A DNA stretch of 64,000 nt from Acidobacteriota bacterium (GTDB lineage: Bacteria > Acidobacteriota > Blastocatellia > Pyrinomonadales > Pyrinomonadaceae): contig JADKBM010000001.1 of NCBI GenBank assembly GCA_016715115.1, positions 62,001-126,000 of the forward strand, written 5' to 3'. The notes under the pieces are model-generated. The model ran no database searches, was not told the DNA's origin, and saw only the letters and a program-made list of their open reading frames with translations. Shown here piece after piece: positions 61,108 to 64,000 of the stretch (positions are counted from its first letter, which is position 1; each line of letters starts with the position of its first letter). Both the position numbers and the translations under genes were made by a program.

Positions 61108-61490
61108 GACGATTGCGGATTTGGGAAATCGAATTTGGGAATTCGGGTTTCCGAATTTGGGATTCCAGATATTCCAGATTCGGGAGCTTTGAAAAACCCA
61201 CGGGTTCTTTGTATTCGGGGCCGGGACGAGTCGGTACCATCTGCGGTAGCGGATGGTTGGTTGCGGCACTCCCGGACCGAGGTATTGATACCAATCTATC
61301 TTCAACCATCCGCTACCGCAGATGGTACCGACTCGACGCGATTGCAGCGCGATTCGGGATTTCCAGTCTCGAACCCTTGGAATTCTGGAATCTTGAATTC
61401 GGATCTGGAATCTTGGAATCTCGAACCTTCCTTGGAATCTTGGAATCTGGAATCCAAGTTCCAAGAATCTTGTATCGGCTTTGAAAAACC
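61108..61490. repeat. Composite inverted-array repeat element, copy C
   Basis: Starts right after the omega-like stop with GATTTGGGAAATCG units, then short GATTCCAGA units, the spacer with CACGGGTTCTTTGTAT, the core (61230-61332), the GACTCGACGCGATT spacer, and degenerate TGGAATCTTGGAATC units. Outer orientation is as in copy B. Confidence 0.9.
61230..61332. repeat. 103-bp palindromic core, copy C, with inverted loop
   Basis: Arms 61230-61259 and 61303-61332. The 43-bp loop (61260-61302) reads in the opposite direction from copy B, although the outer flanks of B and C have the same direction. Confidence 0.9.
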
Positions 61491-61787
61491 GAGGCGAACG
61501 AAGCAAGTCGCGTTTCCTACAGAACACAAATTGGCTGGGTGGAGCGGGTTTGTTTCAATCGATAGCAAAACGCTGGTTTCGAAGCATCCTCTTGCACCCG
61601 AGCTGTCTGTGTTCTGTCAGAAACGGCGCCGGTTACCGGGCAGCTGCTCGGCAAAGTGCTGGATTGCCATTCCCTAACCGGGTTTATCCCAGATTACGCT
61701 AAAGAAATTCTGACCGCGAAAAAACGCCAAGAAACGCGAAACCGTCTTCTCCGCAGAGTTCTCGCCGCCTGATGGCGGAACTCCAAG
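61491..61787. other. Convergent gene end region with dispersed hairpin
   Basis: No gene. At 61760-61786 is TCTCGCCGCCTGATGGCGG followed by AACTCC; the same string with one change is at 63895-63921. Both copies lie at the 3' ends of minus-strand genes and form a CCGCC/GGCGG stem, so they may work as RNA ends. Confidence 0.5.
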
Positions 61788-62900
61788 CTACCCGAAAATG
61801 TTCCGGACCTTGTCCATAAAGCTCTCGTCGTGGAATTCCGTGTCTTCGATCTCGGCGAGCTGTTCGAGGATCTTGCGCTGATCCTTCGTCAGGTTTTTCG
61901 GCGTCACGAGCGTCGCAGCGACAAAGAGGTCGCCTTTGCCGCGGCCGCCGAGGTTGGGCATTCCCTGGTTCTTGATGCGAAAGACCGTTCCGGTTTGGGT
62001 TCCGGCCGGGACCTTCAGCATCTCTTCACCGTCAAGGGTTTTGACGGAGATCTCCGCGCCGAGCGCCGCCTGAGTGAAGGAGATCGGGACCGAAGCGTAA
62101 AGATTCACACCCTGACGCTCGAAAAGATCGTGCTCCTTGACGTGGATCACGACGTACAGATCGCCTGTAAGCCCGCCGTTGACGCCGGCTTCGCCCTCGC
62201 CGCCGACGCGCAGCCTGGAGCCCGTCTCGACTCCCGCCGGAATCTTGATCTCCAGCGTCCTTTCCTTTTCGACCCGGCCCGCGCCACGGCATTTCTTGCA
62301 CGGTGATTTGATAATCTGGCCCTTGCCGCCGCAGTTCGCACAAGTTCGCATCACCGAGAAGAAACCCTGCTGATATCGGGTCTGGCCGCTGCCGGCGCAG
62401 GCGATGCACGCTTCGGGGTCGGTTCCCTTCTCGGCGCCGCGTCCGTCGCATTCATCGCACGTTTCGAGCCTTGGAATATGGAGCTTTTCCTCTTTTCCGT
62501 GCGCCGCATCCTCAAGCGCGATCTCGAGATCGTAACGCAGGTCCGCGCCGCGCTGGGAAGACGTGCGCGACCCGCGCCCGCGGCCGCCGCCGAACATATC
62601 GCCGAACCCGAAGAGATCGAAGATGTCCTCGATGTTCGAAAATCCCTGACCTTCGAATCCCCCGAAACCTTGCCCGTTCGCCCCCGCGTGGCCGAAACGA
62701 TCGTAGGACGCGCGTTTGTTGGCGTCAGACAGGACGGAATACGCTTCCGCCGCTTCCTTGAACTTGTCCTCGGCGGCGTGATCGCCCGGATTCTTGTCCG
62801 GATGATGCTGCACCGCCAACCGCCGGTAAGCGGTCTTGATCTCGGTTTCGGACGCGTTCTTCGAAACGCCCAGAATCTCGTAATAATCTCGTTTTGACAT
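61788..62900 (-). CDS. dnaJ: Chaperone protein DnaJ
   Basis: A 370-residue type I DnaJ, the Hsp70 co-chaperone. Start MSKRDYYEILGVSKNASETE at 62900. The J domain has HHPDKNPGD; a Gly/Phe-rich linker follows (NGQGFGGFEGQGF, GGGRGRG). Four zinc units: CDECDGRG, CIACAGSG, CANCGGKG and CKKCRGAG. The C-terminal substrate-binding domain is complete (GVETGSRLRVGGEGEAG, GDLYVVIHVKEH). Confidence 0.95.
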   Translation of the reverse strand: MSKRDYYEILGVSKNASETEIKTAYRRLAVQHHPDKNPGDHAAEDKFKEAAEAYSVLSDANKRASYDRFGHAGANGQGFGGFEGQGFSNIEDIFDLFGFGDMFGGGRGRGSRTSSQRGADLRYDLEIALEDAAHGKEEKLHIPRLETCDECDGRGAEKGTDPEACIACAGSGQTRYQQGFFSVMRTCANCGGKGQIIKSPCKKCRGAGRVEKERTLEIKIPAGVETGSRLRVGGEGEAGVNGGLTGDLYVVIHVKEHDLFERQGVNLYASVPISFTQAALGAEISVKTLDGEEMLKVPAGTQTGTVFRIKNQGMPNLGGRGKGDLFVAATLVTPKNLTKDQRKILEQLAEIEDTEFHDESFMDKVRNIFG

Positions 62901-63163
62901 AATTTGCCGCTGAATTGCTGAACAATACGGATGATGTTTCGCGTGACCGGACAGAACGCTTCGAAAATGAAGAAACCGATCGGTCCAGATTCCAAAATCC
63001 CGCATCCAAAATGAAAATGTCAGCCCACGCTAATGAACTGACGTTTAAAGTATTTTTTGCGATATCCGGCACCGTCTTGACAAGCCCCGCCGGCTGACAG
63101 GCACAGTTACAGGCCGCCGCACTTCGCGGTTTGCACTTCCGAAGTAGCTGCGCAAGCCCTCGC

Positions 63164-63826
63164 TCAGTCGCAGAGTTTCTTGCAGACGATGTTTTCTATC
63201 TCCGGACAGATCGTCTTGCAGCTCTTTTCACAGACCTTTTCGCCGTTGACGATGCGGCAGTCCCATTCGCAGATTTCCTTGCAAACGATGTTGAAGATCC
63301 TCTCGCACGACTCGCGGCACTTCTTTTCCGGATCTTCGGTCGGTCGCGGAACTGCCTTCGCTCCCGCGTTCAGATCATCAAGATAGAACTTGCCGCCGTT
63401 CAGAAAGGCGATCTTCCGGTCGTCGGTAGCATTCCGGGCGAACGCCTTGAGTCCGTCGCGGAATTCCGGATTCTGAAAGCGTCCGGCAATCCGTTCGATC
63501 TCTGCCCCGGCCGAAATCTTCGGCATTCGATCCAACGACTTCGTGGTCATCTTTTCGCTAACGGATTCCTGTTTGTTGACGAGTTTGACGTCGCCTTCAA
63601 GATAGCCGATGCGATCTTCCGGAACTGCGACGCGGTCGCCCATTTCCATCCTCTTCAGCACCGCTTCGCGATACTCTTTGCGGACCGAATTCGCATTCTC
63701 GGGCGTGACCGTCGCCTGCGCCGCCGCCGGAATTTCGAATCTGGGCGCGGTCGCGAGGCTGTAGAACGCAAACAAAAAAGCGACCGCCACACCGGCGACC
63801 GCTATGATTTTTCGATAATTTCCCAT
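63164..63826 (-). CDS. Exported protein with Cys-rich C-terminus
   Basis: A 220-residue protein. GAGGAGG lies nine bases before the ATG at 63826. A signal or anchor segment (IIAVAGVAVAFLFAFYSLA) is followed by a helical middle part, then a C-terminal 55 residues with about ten cysteines in repeating pairs: KKCRESCERIFNIVCKEIC, DCRI, KVCEKSCKTICPE, IVCKKLC. These probably form disulfides outside the cytoplasm. Family not recognised. Confidence 0.7.
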   Translation of the reverse strand: MGNYRKIIAVAGVAVAFLFAFYSLATAPRFEIPAAAQATVTPENANSVRKEYREAVLKRMEMGDRVAVPEDRIGYLEGDVKLVNKQESVSEKMTTKSLDRMPKISAGAEIERIAGRFQNPEFRDGLKAFARNATDDRKIAFLNGGKFYLDDLNAGAKAVPRPTEDPEKKCRESCERIFNIVCKEICEWDCRIVNGEKVCEKSCKTICPEIENIVCKKLCD

Positions 63827-63925
63827 TTCAGGAACCTCCTCGGCAAAAGAAATTTCCTGAAAAATATTGTGCCCCGAATGCGATTGGATTGCAATCTCGC
63901 CGCCTGAAGGCGGAACTCCGAACGC

Positions 63926-64000
63926 CTAAGCCATTACCATCAGGGCCGTTGTCAACTCGTTGGCGGCTTCTTCTGCCTTCTTGGTCGCCGCTTCGAGCTG
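63926..64000 (-). CDS. 3' end of a gene running off the window
   Basis: The minus-strand frame gives ...QLEAATKKAEEAANELTTAL then MVMA and a stop at 63926-63928. It is an amphipathic helix. The rest of the gene lies beyond the window, so the product cannot be named. Confidence 0.45.
   Translation of the reverse strand, partial: QLEAATKKAEEAANELTTALMVMA

Overview
The window looks like chromosome from a member of the Acidobacteriota, probably class Blastocatellia (Pyrinomonadaceae-like). This is inference from gene style and not from a marker gene: two very large secreted proteins end in FG-GAP/VCBS propellers with repeated DGDGKxDxxVFRP-type units, most genes are GC-rich, and the intergenic DNA is full of short GATTTGGGATT-, TGGAATCTC- and GGAGCGCAAGCG-type repeats. 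No rRNA, prophage, integrase or CRISPR array was seen.

Layout. 1-5.1 kb: a molybdopterin oxidoreductase module (Fe-S/NrfD fusion, then the catalytic subunit), split by a GxxExxY gene bracketed by inverted repeats. 5.2-10.5 kb: a visibly AT-richer island on the minus strand holding a HigB-like toxin, a HigA-like antitoxin with a long C-terminal tail, a SecB-like chaperone (a toxin-antitoxin-chaperone, TAC, arrangement) and a giant KAP-family P-loop NTPase. 11-21 kb: YkgJ-type cysteine-cluster protein, FG-GAP surface protein, dienelactone hydrolase and a membrane metallophosphoesterase. 21-30 kb: uvrA, a four-unit repeat array, DUF4197 protein, hydrolase, gpmA, folC, accD. 30-37.6 kb: second FG-GAP protein, IMPase, esterase, DUF2270, DUF1801, glyoxalase-like protein, tadA. 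37.6-38.4 kb: tRNA-Ser(CGA), tRNA-Ser(GGA), SRP RNA, tRNA-Gly(CCC). 38.4-49.2 kb: VOC protein, small membrane operon, dnaX, psd-pssA, a polysaccharide-type group (O-antigen ligase, TPR protein, DegT aminotransferase) and nth. 50-58.2 kb: GNAT acetyltransferase and a complete hydrogenase maturation set in the order hypA-B-F-C-D-(lipoprotein)-gph-hypE. 59.5-61.1 kb: STAS protein, a 39-residue membrane peptide, an unknown protein, a DnaJ-type zinc-finger protein and an RNA polymerase omega-like protein. 61.8-64 kb: dnaJ, a Cys-rich secreted protein and the end of another gene.

How parts work together. hypABCDEF together build the NiFe(CN)2CO centre of a [NiFe]-hydrogenase whose structural genes are outside the window. 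psd and pssA make phosphatidylethanolamine. The minus-strand 10.4-5.2 kb genes overlap or nearly touch and have one clear promoter with an operator palindrome, so the TAC module and probably the KAP NTPase form one transcription unit; a defence role is inference. dnaX carries a nine-A run placed so that slippage in either direction ends translation within a few codons, which would give a gamma form as well as tau.

The most distinctive non-coding signal is a set of repeat elements that come as two oppositely oriented arrays around a short core. Three large copies (32, 49 and 61 kb) share a 103-bp core with 30-bp inverted arms; in the 61-kb copy the 43-bp loop is inverted relative to its flanks. 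Related repeats lie in frame inside the molybdopterin oxidoreductase gene and twice inside hypF, and several intergenic copies begin or end at stop codons.
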